Shown piece after piece: positions 1 to 9,121 of a stretch of DNA of 31,170 nucleotides (within the stretch, counting starts at the first letter, position 1; the number at the start of each line of letters is the position of its first letter). The DNA comes from Microbacter sp049976245 (GTDB lineage: Bacteria > Bacteroidota > Bacteroidia > Bacteroidales > Paludibacteraceae), in the NCBI GenBank assembly GCA_049976245.1, contig JBMFIQ010000028.1, positions 1-31,170 on the forward strand. Direction: 5' to 3'. The notes under the pieces are model-generated. The model did not search any database, had not been told where the DNA came from, and worked only from the letters and a program-made list of their open reading frames with translations. The translations under genes were made by a program, and so were the position numbers.

Positions 1-565
1 GCTTTCTTTCCTTTAGCAAAACACCTTTTCAACGGAAGAAAATGAACATTTACCCGTCACGCTTGGTTTTATGAAGCGGATTCCATCCTTATTTTACCCA
101 TGCTTCATTCGTTTCCGGCCAATAGATCAACGGTGAATTATTCCTTGCCAACTTTTTGTATGCTCTTCTATAAATCAATGCTTTGCAATCCGTTACGTAA
201 GTTTTTCTTCTGATCCTTCATGACCAAAGAGGCATCATAACAATCACCAATTTTGATTTAACCTTTTTGGAAACTCTTCCGGGTGGCTTTTGAGTCACAT
301 TGATGACACAAAACGCTTCAAAACATGGACACAAAGGGACAAAAATACAATATATGGCGGCTTAGATTTAGAAACAACCCTTTGCCAGGATTATTTCAAG
401 CACTACAGAGAAAATTGTATCTTTGTGTTGAGAAAACGCATCATCATCCGCACGGCACAAACGCCTCTTGAAGCGTACGGAATCGGATTAAAACTCTGTC
501 AACGCGACAAAAAACAGATGAAGTGGAAATCAACATCAAGGCTTTGAAAAACCATTTGAAAAAAT
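1..565. other. Gene-poor left end of window
   Basis: I see no convincing gene before the glycosyltransferase start at 566. An open frame at 290-547 (85 codons) has no recognisable domain, no start context, and a promoter-like box (418-425) inside it, so I treat it as non-coding. The stretch is AT-rich and resembles an upstream regulatory region; any gene to the left lies outside the window. Confidence 0.5.
418..425 (+). promoter_or_regulatory. Candidate -7 box of glycosyltransferase promoter
   Basis: TATCTTTG matches the Bacteroidota -7 consensus TAnnTTTG. It sits about 140 nt upstream of the glycosyltransferase start. No clear TTTG/TTG -33 element lies 18-21 nt further upstream, so the assignment rests on the -7 box and on recurrence of the same octamer upstream of other genes here. 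Confidence 0.35.
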
Positions 566-1648
566 ATGCAGAAAACAGCCATTGTTTGTGTCACCAACGA
601 CTTGACTACGGATCAACGCGTTCATAAAACCTGCTTAACACTGCAAAAACATGGCTATCGTGTCATTGAATATGGTCGTTTATTGCCCAAAAGTATTCCA
701 ATTACACGTTCTTATTTGACCGTTCGCAAAAAACTTTGGTTCCGCGATGGTCCCTCTTTTTATGCCGAATACAACATTCGTTTGTTCTTTTATCTGCTGT
801 TCCGCAAAGTCGATTTGATCGTTTCCAACGACGTGGATACGCTTCCTGCAGCTTTTCTGGCCGCTTTGTTACGTCGTAAAGATTTACTTTTCGATGCCCA
901 TGAACTCTTTTCGGAAGTGCCCGAATTGGTCAAAAGGCCTTTTGTAAAGAAATTTTGGCAAAAAATTGAAGATTGGATCCTGCCCCATGTCCACAAATCG
1001 ATAACGGTTTGTCAATCCATTGCCGATCATTATTGCAACAAATATCATATTGACATGAAAGTGGTGAGAAATGTTCCACTCTATAAAAAACCCCTTCTAA
1101 CCAACCGTCTTTCTGCCAATGACAGGAAAATCATCCTCTACCAAGGCTCTTTGAACGTTGGTCGCGGGCTGGAATGGGTGTTCGAAGCCATGCCTATGAT
1201 CGATCAAGCTCAATTGGTCATCATTGGCGACGGCTACAAACGCAAGGAACTGAAAACACTTGCCTCACAACTTCACATTGAGGACAAAGTGCAATTTCTG
1301 GGTGCCATTCGGGGGGAACAACTGCACGAATATACGGCAGGCGCCAACATCGGCCTTTGCTTGTTGGAAAAAATGGGGCTCAACTATTACTACGCCTTGC
1401 CCAATCGCATTTTCGATTACATTCAGGCCGGCATTCCGGTTTTAGCCACTCGCTTCCCTGAAATTGCCAACATTGTAGACACCTTCCACACCGGCGTCCT
1501 GATTGATCATTATGAACCTGAATTCTTGGCCGAAACCATCAACCAAATGCTTGCCCATCCTTTGGACACCTCCCATTTCTCCGACGTGGCCAAAACGCTT
1601 TGCTGGGAAAATGAGGAAAAGATACTCATGTCGGTGATCAATGGATAA
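566..1648 (+). CDS. Glycosyltransferase, group 4/1 type (GT-B fold)
   Basis: A 360-residue cytosolic or membrane-associated glycosyltransferase that probably moves a sugar from a nucleotide-sugar donor to a surface glycan or glycolipid. The N-terminal Rossmann half begins MQKTAIVCVTNDLTTDQRV, a common opening for Bacteroidota GT-B enzymes of the GT4-like N-terminal family. The C-terminal half (about 190-345) has the usual donor-binding layout: LYQGSLNVGRGLE, then VIIGDGYKRKEL, VQFLGAI, and the acidic/proline segment around YALPNRIFDYIQAGIPVLA, where the donor ribose and diphosphate normally bind. Length is typical. The gene is alone on its strand, with asnB converging on it, so it is not clearly part of a capsule or O-antigen operon. 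Acceptor and sugar cannot be told from sequence. Confidence 0.82.
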   Translation: MQKTAIVCVTNDLTTDQRVHKTCLTLQKHGYRVIEYGRLLPKSIPITRSYLTVRKKLWFRDGPSFYAEYNIRLFFYLLFRKVDLIVSNDVDTLPAAFLAALLRRKDLLFDAHELFSEVPELVKRPFVKKFWQKIEDWILPHVHKSITVCQSIADHYCNKYHIDMKVVRNVPLYKKPLLTNRLSANDRKIILYQGSLNVGRGLEWVFEAMPMIDQAQLVIIGDGYKRKELKTLASQLHIEDKVQFLGAIRGEQLHEYTAGANIGLCLLEKMGLNYYYALPNRIFDYIQAGIPVLATRFPEIANIVDTFHTGVLIDHYEPEFLAETINQMLAHPLDTSHFSDVAKTLCWENEEKILMSVING

Positions 1649-1649
1649 C

Positions 1650-1686
1650 AAAAACCACCGAATACCTCGTTAAAGGATCAGTGGTT
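1650..1686 (-). terminator. Probable asnB terminator
   Basis: On the minus strand a 9-bp stem (1678-1686 with 1653-1661, one G-U pair) plus a small inner CCT/AGG stem is followed by a TTTTTG run. It lies about 120 nt after the asnB stop and just past the stop of the converging glycosyltransferase. Confidence 0.6.
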
Positions 1687-1806
1687 GATGTGCTGTTTCG
1701 TGTTGACAACCCGAAAACATGCTTTGCGCAACAGGTCCGTAGTCGATTTTTGTTTTTCACGACCCATTCCGATGGACATCCGTGTTCGATGGAAATAAAT
1801 TCAACC

Positions 1807-3486
1807 CTATTCGGATGCTTTACGATAGGCATCGTTATGAACCGAATGAACAGAGCGCCCTGATGGATCGGCATTTTGCTTAAAACTTTCATCCCATTCC
1901 AGCGCAGCCGGCGTACTGCAAGCCACCGACGGAACCGAAGGAACGGTGGCAGCGGCGGAATCGGAAGGGAAATAATCGGTAAAGATGCTTCGATAGAGAT
2001 ATTCCTCTTTGTTCATGGGTGGATTGATCGGGAAACGATATTTTGCATTGGCCAACTCTTTGTCGCTCACTTTCTTTTCGGCCAATGCTTTCAGCGTATC
2101 AATCCAACTGTAACCCACTCCGTCGGAGAATTGTTCTTTTTGTCGCCACACCACCGATTCGGGCAAATAATCTTCAAAAGCTTTTCTTAAAACCCATTTT
2201 TCCATTTTTCCGTTGCCCACCATTTTATCTTTAGGATTCAAACGCATGGCCACATCCAAAAACGTCTTATCCAGGAAAGGCACACGTCCTTCCACACCCC
2301 ATGCAGCCAATGATTTGTTAGCCCGCAAGCAATCATACAAATGCAACTTCTTGATTTTTCTCACCGTTTCTTCATGAAAAGCCTTTGGATCGGGCGCTTT
2401 ATGAAAATAGAGATACCCGCCAAACACTTCGTCGGCTCCTTCGCCCGAAAGAACCATTTTCACACCCATCGATTTGATAAACCGCGCCATCAAATACATC
2501 GGCGTTGAAGCCCTTACAGTGGTTACATCGTACGTTTCAAGATGATAAATCACATCACTGACGGCATCCAACCCTTCTTCAATGGTAAAATGAATTTCAT
2601 GATGGATGGATCCAATATGCTCGGCTACTTTACGCGCCGCAGCCAAATCGGGAGAGCCTTCGAGCCCTACCGCAAACGAATGCAGTTGCGGCCACCATGC
2701 TTCGTGTTGATTGTTCGTCTCTACACGTTTTGCCGCAAACTTTTTGGCAACCGCAGAAATGATGGAGGAATCAAGTCCGCCCGACAATAAAACGCCATAA
2801 GGAACATCCGACATCAATTGTCGATGAACCGCATCTTCAAGCGCCTGTCGCAATTGATCGATGTTGGTTTCATTATCTTTTACGGCATCGTACTCCATCC
2901 AATCACGGCTGTACCAAGTTTTGATCTCACCATCGGGACTGTAAAGATACGTTCCGGGCTGAAATACCTCAATTTTGTTGCAATGACCTTCCAACGCTTT
3001 CAATTCAGAAGCCACATAGAAATTTCCGCTTCGATCCCATCCCATGTACAAAGGAATGATGCCAATATGATCACGCGCAATCATGTAAACGTTGTTCTTT
3101 TTGTCGTACAGCGAAAAAGCAAAGATGCCGTTTAATTCTTCCAAAAAATTCGGTCCTTTATCCTGATACAATGCTAAGATCACTTCACAATCCGACTTGG
3201 TGGTAAACTCATACTTTCCTTCATAACGCTTGCGTATGTCCAAATGATTGTAAATTTCACCGTTCACTGCCAAAATCAAATTATGATCTTTGCTGTACAA
3301 AGGCTGCTTCCCCGATTCCACATCGACAATGGAGAGCCTTTCGTGCGAAAGAATGGCTTGATCACTGCAATAAATGCCTGACCAATCAGGGCCGCGATGA
3401 CGTATCTTCTTTGACAATTTCAAAACTTGAGGACGCAACGTCTCCGAAGAGACTTTCAAATCAAAAACTCCTACAAATCCACACAT
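1807..3486 (-). CDS. asnB: Asparagine synthase B, glutamine-hydrolysing
   Basis: This enzyme makes asparagine from aspartate, ATP and glutamine (EC 6.3.5.4) in the cytosol. The protein begins MCGFVGVF, so after Met removal Cys2 is the N-terminal nucleophile of the class II glutaminase domain (about 1-190), with the RHRGPDWSG, LSIVD and NGEIYNH segments of that family. The synthetase domain carries the ATP pyrophosphatase loop SGGLDSS at 235-241 and the later GEGADEVFGGY motif. The 559-residue length is normal for AsnB. The extreme C-terminus is rich in Ala, Ser and Pro and probably disordered. It is a single-gene unit with its own candidate promoter (3612-3640) and terminator (1650-1686). Start choice is fixed by the required Met-Cys. 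Confidence 0.97.
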   Translation of the reverse strand: MCGFVGVFDLKVSSETLRPQVLKLSKKIRHRGPDWSGIYCSDQAILSHERLSIVDVESGKQPLYSKDHNLILAVNGEIYNHLDIRKRYEGKYEFTTKSDCEVILALYQDKGPNFLEELNGIFAFSLYDKKNNVYMIARDHIGIIPLYMGWDRSGNFYVASELKALEGHCNKIEVFQPGTYLYSPDGEIKTWYSRDWMEYDAVKDNETNIDQLRQALEDAVHRQLMSDVPYGVLLSGGLDSSIISAVAKKFAAKRVETNNQHEAWWPQLHSFAVGLEGSPDLAAARKVAEHIGSIHHEIHFTIEEGLDAVSDVIYHLETYDVTTVRASTPMYLMARFIKSMGVKMVLSGEGADEVFGGYLYFHKAPDPKAFHEETVRKIKKLHLYDCLRANKSLAAWGVEGRVPFLDKTFLDVAMRLNPKDKMVGNGKMEKWVLRKAFEDYLPESVVWRQKEQFSDGVGYSWIDTLKALAEKKVSDKELANAKYRFPINPPMNKEEYLYRSIFTDYFPSDSAAATVPSVPSVACSTPAALEWDESFKQNADPSGRSVHSVHNDAYRKASE

Positions 3487-3592
3487 ATTTGTTCATATTT
3501 TATATTTTTCACACCTAAACAGTTGATTTTTATGGATCAAACGGAAACCTTCCTTGCCTAAACAAACAAGCGTTTTGAATCACGATCTGTTT

Positions 3593-3617
3593 CATTTGAT
3601 CAATATTGATGCAAATG
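3593..3617. promoter_or_regulatory. Near-perfect 25-nt palindrome overlapping asnB promoter
   Basis: Outer arms CATTTG and CAAATG enclose the perfect 12-nt palindrome ATCAATATTGAT, with one extra G as the only asymmetry. It overlaps the candidate -7 box and the predicted start of asnB transcription, the expected position for a repressor operator. No regulator is named by the sequence. Confidence 0.45.
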
Positions 3618-3640
3618 TAAACAAAAATATCTATAATCAA
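3612..3640 (-). promoter_or_regulatory. Candidate asnB promoter (TTG-N18-TACATTTG)
   Basis: On the minus strand TACATTTG (3612-3619) matches TAnnTTTG, and a TTG (3638-3640) lies 18 nt upstream. This gives a start near 3605 and a leader of about 120 nt. Spacing and boxes fit the Bacteroidota primary sigma consensus. Confidence 0.45.
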
Positions 3641-3811
3641 TCATTTTGGCACATATAAAACACATTAATTTACTTTTTGATCATCAATATAGATTTAATA
3701 TAATCATTTTGATACTTTCAAAACAAAAATAGTGATATTTCTTCGGTGGTTGTAAACTATTTTCGTCTACGAACAATTCGTTTATTTTTAAACAGTTGAT
3801 CCATCATTCAC

Positions 3812-3846
3812 AAAAAAAAGAGAGCTGTCCTAAAACAACCCTCTTT
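3812..3846 (-). terminator. ppdK intrinsic terminator
   Basis: On the minus strand a 12-bp stem (3835-3846 with 3817-3828, two G-U pairs) closes a 6-nt loop and runs into eight T. It begins about 30 nt after the ppdK stop codon. Confidence 0.85.
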
Positions 3847-3876
3847 ATCTTTAGCACCCAATCAGCACGCGAGTCT

Positions 3877-6600
3877 TTATTCCTTGACGGCAGCTTGAGC
3901 GGCAGCCACTCGGGCAATGGGCACACGATATGGAGAACAACTAACGTAGTTCATGCCCAATGTGTGGCAGAATTCAACCGAAGAAGGTTCTCCGCCATGT
4001 TCGCCACAAATTCCTACTTTAAGATCCGGTTTGGTTTGACGGCCGGCAGTTACAGCTTGACGCATCAAACTTCCAACGCCTTCCTGATCTAAAATTTCGA
4101 ACGGATCATTTTTCAAAATACCCAAATCCTGATAAACTTTGAGGAATTTTCCAGCATCATCGCGCGAATAGCCATAAGTCATTTGCGTTAAGTCGTTGGT
4201 TCCAAAAGAGAAGAATTCGGCAGCTTCGGCAATACGTCCTGCAGTGACAGCGGCACGTGGCACTTCAATCATGGTGCCTATTTTGTAAGCAACACGTTTG
4301 CCGCGTTCTTTGAACACTTGTTCAGCCGTTTCGTTGATAATTTTTGCCTGCAATTTTAATTCTTCAACCACACCAACCAAAGGTACCATGATTTCAGGGA
4401 ACACTTTAATACCTTTTTCCTGCACATTCAATGCAGCTTCAATGATGGCGCGTGCCTGCATTTCGGTTATTTCGGGATAAGTATTGCCCAAACGACATCC
4501 GCGGTGACCCAACATTGGGTTAAACTCTTCCAAAGAATGACATGTTGCCACCACTTCTTCCAAAGGCAATCCCATATCATCGGCCAATTCTTTTTGAGTA
4601 GCCAGTTGATGAGGCACAAACTCGTGAAGAGGCGGATCCAACAAGCGAATGGTCACTCCAAAGCCGTCCATTGCTTCAAAAATACCTTCAAAGTCGGAAC
4701 GTTGCATGGGCAACAACTTTTGCAATGCGGCTCTACGGCCTGTTTCTGTTTTCGACAGAATCATTTCACGCATGGCTTTGATCCGATCGCCTTCAAAAAA
4801 CATGTGTTCCGTACGGCAAAGTCCAATGCCTTTTGCTCCGAAGTTTCGAGCCACTCTGGCATCAAATGGCGTATCGGCATTCGTTCGAACATCCATTTTG
4901 GAATATTTGTCGGCCAAAGCCATGATGTCGGCAAAGTCGCCACTTACCAAGGCATCCATTGTGCTGACTTGTCCTTCATATACTTCGCCGGTTGATCCGT
5001 TCAACGAAATCCAATCTCCTTCTTTGTATGTTTTCCCGCTCATTTCAATGACACGGTTCTTGTAGTCGATGTTAATTGCTCCTGCACCTGAAACACAACA
5101 CTTACCCATGCCTCTTGCAACGACGGCAGCATGCGATGTCATTCCTCCGCGAGCGGTAAGAATGCCTTGTGCCACGTGCATTCCGCGTAAATCTTCCGGC
5201 GATGTTTCGATGCGAACCAAAATGACACGATGACGTTTTTCAGCCCATGCTTCGGCATCGTCGGCAAAAAAGACAATTTGTCCCGTGGCTGCACCCGGCG
5301 ATGCGGGAAGCCCTTTAGCAATCACTTTGGCAGCTTTGATCGCTTTCGGATCAAACACGGGGTGAAGCAACTCATCCAATTTTTGCGGTTCAATGCGCAA
5401 CAAAGCCGTTTTTTCATCAATCATCTTTTGTTTGAGCATCTCATTGGCAATCCGAACCATGGCTGCACCTGTTCTCTTGCCGTTACGTGTTTGCAGCAAC
5501 CAAACCTTTCCTTCCTGAATCGTAAATTCAATGTCCTGCATGTCCTTGTTGTGGTTTTCCAACAATTCCTGAATGTGATTCAATTCGGCAAATGCTTCCG
5601 GCATGGTTTCTTCAAGCGAAGGATATTTTGTTCTGCGAACTTCTTCGCTGATGTTTTGCAATGCAGCCCAACGACGTGAGCCTTCTAAGGTAATTTGTTG
5701 AGGCGTACGAATCCCGGCAACGACATCTTCTCCTTGAGCATTGATTAAATACTCGCCGTTGAAAATATCTTCTCCAGTAGCAGCATCACGTGTAAATGCC
5801 ACACCGGTTGCTGAAGTATTGCTCATGTTCCCAAACACCATGGCTTGAACATTGACGGCTGTTCCCCAATCGGCAGGTATTTTGTTCAACTTACGATAGA
5901 GAATGGCACGATCATTCATCCAACTGTCAAATACAGCCATGATAGCACCCCACAATTGATCCCAAGGTGAAACCGGAAAATCTTTTCCTGTATTTTGCTT
6001 TACGGCTGACTTAAATTTCACCACCAACTCTTTTAAATCATCGGCATCGAGGTCGGTGTCATTCACTACTCCTTTAGCCTTCTTTGCCTCATGAATGATG
6101 ATCTCAAACGGATCTTCGGCTTCTTTGTTTTCGGGTTTCATTCCCAACACCACATCACCGTACATTTGGATGAACCTACGATACGAATCCCATGCAAAAC
6201 GTGGATTTCCGCTCTTTTTGGCCAATGTTTCAACGGCTTCGTCATTCAACCCCAAATTTAGGATGGTATCCATCATCCCCGGCATTGAAGCACGCGCTCC
6301 GGAACGTACGGAAACCAACAAAGGATTCTTGTTATCACCAAAAATTGGACCTCCCACAGCTGCTTCGACCCGTTTCATGGCAGCTTCCACTTCTTCTCGA
6401 ATCAACTCAATGGTTTGTTCTTTCCCATTTTTGAAATAGGCATTGCAAATTTCAGTGGTGATAGTAAAACCCGGCGGTACAGGAATGCCAATCAAATTCA
6501 TCTCTGCCAAATTAGCCCCTTTTCCACCTAACAGGTCTCTCATTTTTCCGTTTCCTTCAGCTGCTTTATTGCCAAAGAAATAGACATTTTTTGTACTCAT
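3877..6600 (-). CDS. ppdK: Pyruvate, phosphate dikinase
   Basis: This cytosolic enzyme interconverts pyruvate + ATP + Pi and PEP + AMP + PPi (EC 2.7.9.1). In anaerobes it works in PEP formation or PPi-linked glycolysis. The 907 residues contain, in order: the ATP-grasp-like nucleotide domain (LLGGKGANLAEM near 23-34; VSVRSGARASMPGMMDT near 97-113), the swivelling phosphohistidine domain with GGMTSHAAVVARGMGK (His at about 490), and the TIM-barrel PEP/pyruvate domain with LCRTEHMFF, GTMIEVPRAA, FSFGTNDLTQM and the catalytic Cys (about 865) in GICGEHGGEP. Length is slightly above the 874-residue clostridial enzyme. It is monocistronic, with a candidate promoter at 6831-6859 and a strong terminator at 3812-3846. 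Confidence 0.97.
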   Translation of the reverse strand: MSTKNVYFFGNKAAEGNGKMRDLLGGKGANLAEMNLIGIPVPPGFTITTEICNAYFKNGKEQTIELIREEVEAAMKRVEAAVGGPIFGDNKNPLLVSVRSGARASMPGMMDTILNLGLNDEAVETLAKKSGNPRFAWDSYRRFIQMYGDVVLGMKPENKEAEDPFEIIIHEAKKAKGVVNDTDLDADDLKELVVKFKSAVKQNTGKDFPVSPWDQLWGAIMAVFDSWMNDRAILYRKLNKIPADWGTAVNVQAMVFGNMSNTSATGVAFTRDAATGEDIFNGEYLINAQGEDVVAGIRTPQQITLEGSRRWAALQNISEEVRRTKYPSLEETMPEAFAELNHIQELLENHNKDMQDIEFTIQEGKVWLLQTRNGKRTGAAMVRIANEMLKQKMIDEKTALLRIEPQKLDELLHPVFDPKAIKAAKVIAKGLPASPGAATGQIVFFADDAEAWAEKRHRVILVRIETSPEDLRGMHVAQGILTARGGMTSHAAVVARGMGKCCVSGAGAINIDYKNRVIEMSGKTYKEGDWISLNGSTGEVYEGQVSTMDALVSGDFADIMALADKYSKMDVRTNADTPFDARVARNFGAKGIGLCRTEHMFFEGDRIKAMREMILSKTETGRRAALQKLLPMQRSDFEGIFEAMDGFGVTIRLLDPPLHEFVPHQLATQKELADDMGLPLEEVVATCHSLEEFNPMLGHRGCRLGNTYPEITEMQARAIIEAALNVQEKGIKVFPEIMVPLVGVVEELKLQAKIINETAEQVFKERGKRVAYKIGTMIEVPRAAVTAGRIAEAAEFFSFGTNDLTQMTYGYSRDDAGKFLKVYQDLGILKNDPFEILDQEGVGSLMRQAVTAGRQTKPDLKVGICGEHGGEPSSVEFCHTLGMNYVSCSPYRVPIARVAAAQAAVKE

Positions 6601-6921
6601 AATTGTTAAATATATATGTTTTAAAATTCAACGCCCTCATTAAAAATGTATCCCCGTCATTGCTTCACCATTTTGAATGACAACGATCTAATGAACGAAG
6701 TCATACCTTTTAAAAATAGATGCTCTTAAGTTTGACGAAAATTGGTCGCTTCCATCTTCAAAAAAATTGACTCTTGAATGTGCTCACATTGACTATCCAT
6801 TTCCTCTCTTTGAAAATAAGATTAACCTCTCAAAGATAGTAAATATGCGTGAAGGCAAAACACAAATTATTTTTTATTTGCTTAAAAAAATATAGAATCT
6901 TTATCTCAACACGATCACGTT
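6601..6921. other. Intergenic region upstream of ppdK
   Basis: This 321-bp AT-rich gap holds the candidate ppdK promoter near its right end, which implies a leader of about 220 nt. Within the leader GTCATT and AATGAC (6657-6682) could form a weak hairpin. There is no clear terminator for the LD-carboxypeptidase gene and no gene. Confidence 0.5.
6831..6859 (-). promoter_or_regulatory. Candidate ppdK promoter (TTTG-N17-TATCTTTG)
   Basis: On the minus strand TTTG (6856-6859) and TATCTTTG (6831-6838) are separated by 17 nt, near the Bacteroidota -33/-7 pattern though slightly short. The predicted start is near 6824. Confidence 0.45.
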
Positions 6922-7812
6922 TTAAGTTAAAAATTGAAGTGTAACCAATTCATTTTCAACATTCAAATTGGCTACAACGCCAAATGGAAGGGAATAGTGT
7001 AATGGATCGTGACCGGCAGGAAAATCAAAACAAACAGGGAAATCGTATTCATCCACCACTTCGGCAATGATTTCCTTCAAATTGGCACCCATGCTTTCAT
7101 CTTCTTCGTAATTGGTAAATCGCCCTACCACCAAGCCGGCAATCTCTTCAAAAATTCCGCCCAGTTTGAAGTTTTGCAACATGCGATCCACATGATACGG
7201 TTTTTCGTTGGTGTCTTCGATGAATAAAATTTTCTCCCGAAAGTCAGGTTCAAAATGAGTTCCCCGCAAACTGTACAATACGGATAAATTGCCGCCTACA
7301 ATGGTCGATCTCACTTTTCCAATCCGATTGAGTGCGTGGCTTGGAACAACATATTGAGGCAACTCACCAAAAAGAGATTGTTTGAGAAAATGAGCTGCTT
7401 CTTCGTTTTCAAGCAGATACTTTGCCATCGGTCCCTGCATGGATGCAATGCCGTAAGCTGCTACGGCTGCATGTAAAACGGTGATATCGCTGAACCCAAT
7501 CATCCATTTTGGATACAATTCAAAAGTGGAAAAATCAAGTTGATCAATCAATTGAATTAATCCGTAACCTCCTCGACTACAAAATACGGCTTTCACCTCT
7601 TTAGTATTCAATGCCCATTGTAAATCGGCCATTCTTTGTTCTTTAGTACCGGCAAATCTTCCGTTCGATTCGTAGGCATAACGCCCCACTACAGGATTGA
7701 GATCCCATGATGAAAATAAGGTAACAACACCATCAAGCAAAGTTCTTTCAATGGGACTGCTTGGTGAAACAATGGCAATCTGATCGCCCGGAGATAAAAA
7801 TGTTGGGATCAT
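6922..7812 (-). CDS. LD-carboxypeptidase, peptidase family S66
   Basis: Probable L,D-carboxypeptidase that removes the terminal D-Ala from murein tetrapeptides during cell-wall recycling, usually cytosolic (LdcA-like). The 296 residues show the family nucleophile Ser108 in GFSDIT after the N-terminal SPSSP segment, the catalytic Glu199 in FIEDTNEKP, and the catalytic His268 in FPAGHDPLHY, so all three catalytic residues are present. There is no signal peptide, which fits a recycling enzyme. It starts 19 nt after the hflX stop on the same strand, so the two are probably cotranscribed. Some S66 proteins are microcin-self-immunity (MccF) enzymes, but nothing nearby suggests that. Confidence 0.9.
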   Translation of the reverse strand: MIPTFLSPGDQIAIVSPSSPIERTLLDGVVTLFSSWDLNPVVGRYAYESNGRFAGTKEQRMADLQWALNTKEVKAVFCSRGGYGLIQLIDQLDFSTFELYPKWMIGFSDITVLHAAVAAYGIASMQGPMAKYLLENEEAAHFLKQSLFGELPQYVVPSHALNRIGKVRSTIVGGNLSVLYSLRGTHFEPDFREKILFIEDTNEKPYHVDRMLQNFKLGGIFEEIAGLVVGRFTNYEEDESMGANLKEIIAEVVDEYDFPVCFDFPAGHDPLHYSLPFGVVANLNVENELVTLQFLT

Positions 7813-7831
7813 CTATTTGGATTATATCATA

Positions 7832-9049
7832 TTAAGACTCATGCTCATCATCCAAAGTTGGATATAAAAAATCATTATAAGGAAATCGGGTGATGTGAAT
7901 TGACTTCACCCGTTGATACAAAAGTTTTTTGAATGCCTCAAGATTCTCTTTTTGCAATGCCGAAATAAAAATACAGTCATCATGAAGTTTCGACATCCAT
8001 GTTTGCTTCAACTCTTCTAACGAAAGGTTTTGACGGCTAATCGGAGTCAAGTCGTCCTCATCTTTTTTTACATAACGAAATGCATCGATTTTATTAAAAA
8101 CAATGATGATTGGTTTCTCTTCTAGCGTGATTTCGTACAATGTTTTGGAAACCACTTCATATTGCTCTTCAAAATTTGGATGCGAAATATCTACTAAATG
8201 AACAAGTAAATCGGCTTCTCGCACTTCGTCGAGTGTTGATTTGAACGATTCAATCAAGTGATGCGGTAATTTTCGGATGAATCCGACCGTATCGGCCAAT
8301 AAAAAAGGAAGATTGTCAATAATTACTTTCCTAACGGTCGTATCCAACGTAGCAAAAAGTTTGTTTTCAGCAAACACATTCGATTTACTGAGTAAATTCA
8401 TCACAGTGGATTTTCCCACATTGGTATATCCAACTAAAGCCACACGCACCATTTTTCCTCGGTTCATCCGTTGTGTGGATTTCTGCTTATCGATTTGTTT
8501 TAATTCTTCTTTAAGGAGTGAGATTTTTTGTAGAATAATGCGTCGATCGGTTTCGATTTGAGTTTCACCGGGTCCACGCATGCCAATACCTCCGCGTTGG
8601 CGTTCCAAGTGAGTCCAAAGATGCGTTAAGCGAGGTAATAAATATTGATATTGTGCCAGTTCAACCTGTGTTTTTGCATGAGCGGTTTGTGCGCGACGAG
8701 CAAAAATATCGAGAATCAAATTTGTTCGATCCAATACTTTAATATCCAGCGTCCGTTCAATGTTTCTCAACTGAACGGCTGATAATTCATCGTCAAAAAT
8801 GATGGCAGTAATTTCTTCATGTTCAATGACAAAGCGTTTGATCTCATCCAATTTACCTTGACCAATAAAAGTTTTGGCATTGGGACGATCCAATCGCTGA
8901 AAAAACTTTTTGAATGGAAAAGCACCGGCTGTCTCAGCCAAAAAAGCCAATTCATCTAGATACTCTTTGGCTTTGTCTTCGGGCTGTTCAGGGGTGATCA
9001 GTCCAACTAAAATAACATTTTCACGAACAATAGGCGTGTTGATTTGCAT
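7832..9049 (-). CDS. hflX: GTPase HflX
   Basis: A ribosome-associated GTPase of the Obg-HflX superfamily, known in other bacteria to split or rescue stalled and heat-damaged ribosomes. The 405 residues have the HflX-specific N-terminal domain (FIGQGKLDEI near 61-70; FDDELSAVQLRNIE near 85-98), the linker motif GGIGMRGPGETQIETDRR (153-170), then the G domain with G1 GYTNVGKST (207-215), G3 DTVGF (253-257) and G4 NKID (319-322). The C-terminal tail is short. It sits downstream of the tonB terminator, so it probably has its own promoter in the roughly 70-nt gap, though I could not pick one. It leads the hflX to LD-carboxypeptidase pair. Confidence 0.96.
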   Translation of the reverse strand: MQINTPIVRENVILVGLITPEQPEDKAKEYLDELAFLAETAGAFPFKKFFQRLDRPNAKTFIGQGKLDEIKRFVIEHEEITAIIFDDELSAVQLRNIERTLDIKVLDRTNLILDIFARRAQTAHAKTQVELAQYQYLLPRLTHLWTHLERQRGGIGMRGPGETQIETDRRIILQKISLLKEELKQIDKQKSTQRMNRGKMVRVALVGYTNVGKSTVMNLLSKSNVFAENKLFATLDTTVRKVIIDNLPFLLADTVGFIRKLPHHLIESFKSTLDEVREADLLVHLVDISHPNFEEQYEVVSKTLYEITLEEKPIIIVFNKIDAFRYVKKDEDDLTPISRQNLSLEELKQTWMSKLHDDCIFISALQKENLEAFKKLLYQRVKSIHITRFPYNDFLYPTLDDEHES

Positions 9050-9064
9050 AAAAGAAGTTGAAGT

Positions 9065-9102
9065 AAAAAAAACCGTTTGACGTCAAAGCCAAACGGTTTT
9101 TT
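9065..9102 (-). terminator. Terminator after tonB
   Basis: A stem of AAAACCGTTTG with CAAACGGTTTT, extended by A/T pairs, closes a 10-nt loop and has eight T on the minus strand. It lies 20 nt after the tonB stop and ends the envelope-energy block. Confidence 0.9.
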
Positions 9103-9121
9103 AATCTTGAAGCTATTGAAA

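Larger units (their letters stand above)
3487..3876. other. Intergenic region between ppdK end and asnB start
   Basis: This AT-rich gap of 390 bp holds the asnB promoter, its palindrome and the ppdK terminator. It also holds two copies of TAAACAGTTGAT (3515-3526 and 3789-3800) and several TGATC/GATCA/ATCAAT words, which could be further binding sites. I see no gene in it. Confidence 0.6.

Noticed and set aside
290..547. 85-codon plus-strand open frame before the glycosyltransferase
   Set aside because: No domain, no start signal, and a TATCTTTG promoter-like box lies inside it; more likely upstream regulatory DNA.
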